6,045 nt of DNA from JBFHRB01 sp041591915 (GTDB lineage: Bacteria > Actinomycetota > Nitriliruptoria > Nitriliruptorales > Nitriliruptoraceae): NCBI GenBank assembly GCA_041591915.1, contig JBFHRB010000205.1, positions 1 to 6,045 on the forward strand, read 5' to 3'. Below are positions 5,151 through 6,045 of the stretch, in pieces (position 1 is the first letter of the stretch; every line of letters begins with the position of its first letter). Under the pieces are notes generated by a model. The model made no database searches. It was given only the letters and a program-made list of their open reading frames with translations, and was not told the DNA's origin. The position numbers and the translations under genes were made by a program.

Positions 5151-5642
5151 TCAGCCGCGCAACGGCTTGGTGAAGCACCAGCCGACGCCCGATGGGTAGG
5201 TGACGTCGAGCTCTGGCCAGCGGACGAAGCCCCGGCGTTCGTACATCGCGTGAGCGCGGGTCATCCACGTCATCGACGTGATGGTGGCGCGCGTGCAGCC
5301 AGCCGCGTCGAACGCGGCGAGGCAGTGGTCCACGAGTGCACTGCCAACGCCCCGGCCCCAGGCCTCTGGAGCAACCGCCAGCATCCGGAACCCGCAGTCG
5401 CCCTGGGACGGGAAGTCGTACTCGAACAGCTCGCTCGGGCCGATCGAACGGGCCACGGAGCCGAGGACCACGCCCTCCTCGATCGCCACGAGGACCTCGC
5501 CGCCGTCGATCCCCACGCGGCTGGCGGTGTCGCGGAGCACCTCCCGGTACTCCGGACTCATCGCGCCGACGACCTCGTAGGCCGCGACGGTCAGCGCGCC
5601 CACGCGGTCGTACTCGGCGGGCTCGACGGGTCGGATCAGCAT
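5151..5642 (-). CDS. GNAT family N-acetyltransferase
   Basis: This 163-residue protein has the normal size of a single GNAT domain. GNAT enzymes move an acetyl group from acetyl-CoA to an amine of a small molecule, peptide or protein; the substrate cannot be read from sequence. The N terminus MLIRPVEPAEYDRVGALTVAAY is typical of the first strand and helix. The acetyl-CoA pyrophosphate loop is seen as MLAVAPEAWGRGVGSALVDH (87-106), with the R-G-x-G-S core at 97-101, and the later motif is HAMYERRGFVRW (131-142). The start ATG at 5642 gives this standard N terminus; longer in-frame extensions are Arg/Ser-rich and run into the divergent DUF1963-like gene. Its stop is only 3 bases from that of the convergent CWB2 gene, so it is unlikely to share their regulation. 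It may be co-controlled with the divergent gene at 5671. Confidence 0.92.
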   Translation of the reverse strand: MLIRPVEPAEYDRVGALTVAAYEVVGAMSPEYREVLRDTASRVGIDGGEVLVAIEEGVVLGSVARSIGPSELFEYDFPSQGDCGFRMLAVAPEAWGRGVGSALVDHCLAAFDAAGCTRATITSMTWMTRAHAMYERRGFVRWPELDVTYPSGVGWCFTKPLRG

Positions 5643-5653
5643 GGCAGCCGCGG

Positions 5654-5663
5654 AGGGTACGGT
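5654..5663. promoter_or_regulatory. Possible shared bidirectional -10 region
   Basis: The TA at 5658-5659 is read as TACGGT (5658-5663) on the plus strand and TACCCT (5659-5654) on the minus strand, and both fit TANNNT. The plus-strand hexamer ends 7 bases before the ATG at 5671; the minus-strand hexamer ends 11 bases before the GNAT ATG at 5642. One symmetric element could therefore serve both genes. No clear -35 boxes were found. Confidence 0.3.
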
Positions 5664-5670
5664 CGCGCCG

Positions 5671-6045
5671 ATGGACGACGACGCGCTGCAACGGCGCCTG
5701 CGGGACGCAGGGCTCGGCGAGGCTGCCCTGCAGTCGCTCCGGCAACTCGTCCGTCCCGCGCTCGCCCTGCGGACGGATGGGGCCGCCCCACCGGATTCGT
5801 CGGGCTCACGCCTCGGGGGAGTGCCGCTCCTCCCCGACGACGTGACGTGGCCGGCGTGGGGTGATCGCCCACTCACCTTCATCTGCCTGCTCGACCTCGC
5901 GGAGTTGGCCCACGTGGCCGACATCGCGCCCCTGCCGTCGACCGGCCGCCTCGCCTTCTTCTACGAGCCGACACAGCAGGCCTGGGGCTTCGACCCCGGT
6001 GACCGGGGTGCGGCCCGGATCGTCCACATGCCGGCTTCGCAGCCG
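5671..6045 (+). CDS. DUF1963 (YwqG-like) protein, cut off by the window edge
   Basis: The first 125 codons are visible and the frame is still open at 6045, so the gene continues to the right. The start reads MDDDALQRRLRDAGLGEAA, then SRLGGVPLLPDDVTWPAW (57-74), PLTFICLLDLAEL (77-89) and, after LPSTGRLAFFYE, QQAWGFDPGDRGAARIVH (107-124). The order of a Gly-Gly-Pro-Leu-Pro/TWP motif, a Leu-Asp-Leu strand and a FFY...DRGAARI stretch is characteristic of DUF1963 proteins, whose biochemical role is not established. I prefer the ATG at 5671, which has TACGGT 7 bases upstream. An in-frame ATG at 5641 would overlap the GNAT start codon antiparallel and add ten residues; GGAGGG at 5652-5657 is 13 bases from 5671, rather far for a ribosome site. 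Confidence 0.82.
   Translation, partial: MDDDALQRRLRDAGLGEAALQSLRQLVRPALALRTDGAAPPDSSGSRLGGVPLLPDDVTWPAWGDRPLTFICLLDLAELAHVADIAPLPSTGRLAFFYEPTQQAWGFDPGDRGAARIVHMPASQP

Noticed and set aside
1..6045. CRISPR arrays, tRNA or rRNA genes, insertion sequences, attachment sites
   Set aside because: No repeat-spacer pattern, cloverleaf-like sequence, transposase or integrase motif, or terminal inverted repeat was seen; the only tandem repeat is the coding hexapeptide run.

Overview
The window is about 70% GC with dense, mostly divergent or tightly packed genes. It reads as a chromosomal segment of a high-GC, Gram-positive actinobacterium. Three things point that way: a type 2 cell-wall-binding repeat (CWB2) protein, a Pro/Asp- and Ser/Pro-rich exported protein, and several starts that look leaderless (TANNNT 6-8 bases before the start codon). 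A deep actinobacterial lineage, such as a Nitriliruptoria-like group, is plausible but is inference from memory.

Layout. Bases 1-163 hold no gene I can support. From 164 to 2816, on the minus strand, lies a compact run transcribed right to left: an OmpR/PhoB-type response regulator (2133-2816), a membrane sensor histidine kinase (880-2136, 4-base ATGA overlap with the regulator) and an SRAP/YedK-type DNA-protein crosslink protein (164-868, 11 bases after the kinase). A 123-base divergent region (2817-2939) carries direct repeats phased at 11 bp and an overlapping near-palindrome. It is the obvious place for the regulator to bind. Rightward from it come three exported or membrane-anchored proteins: an acidic hexapeptide-repeat protein with a small uncharacterised C-terminal domain (2940-3635), an Hcp-like protein with its own N-terminal export or anchor segment (3748-4395), and, 2 bases later, a protein with a single CWB2 repeat and a second two-cysteine domain (4398-5147). 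Facing this set, with only 3 bases between stop codons, is a GNAT acetyltransferase (5151-5642, minus strand). A DUF1963/YwqG-like gene is divergent from it (5671 onward) and runs off the right edge.

How they may work together. The two-component system and the rightward exported proteins share one intergenic control region, so the simplest model is an envelope-sensing kinase/regulator pair that controls itself and at least the first exported protein. The Hcp-like/CWB2 pair is the most unusual part. Hcp normally builds the inner tube of the type VI secretion system of diderm bacteria. Here it is preceded by a membrane/export segment, has no other type VI component in view, and is closely linked to a cell-wall-binding protein. 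I infer a possible exported ring or tube on the cell surface; nothing in the window proves it.
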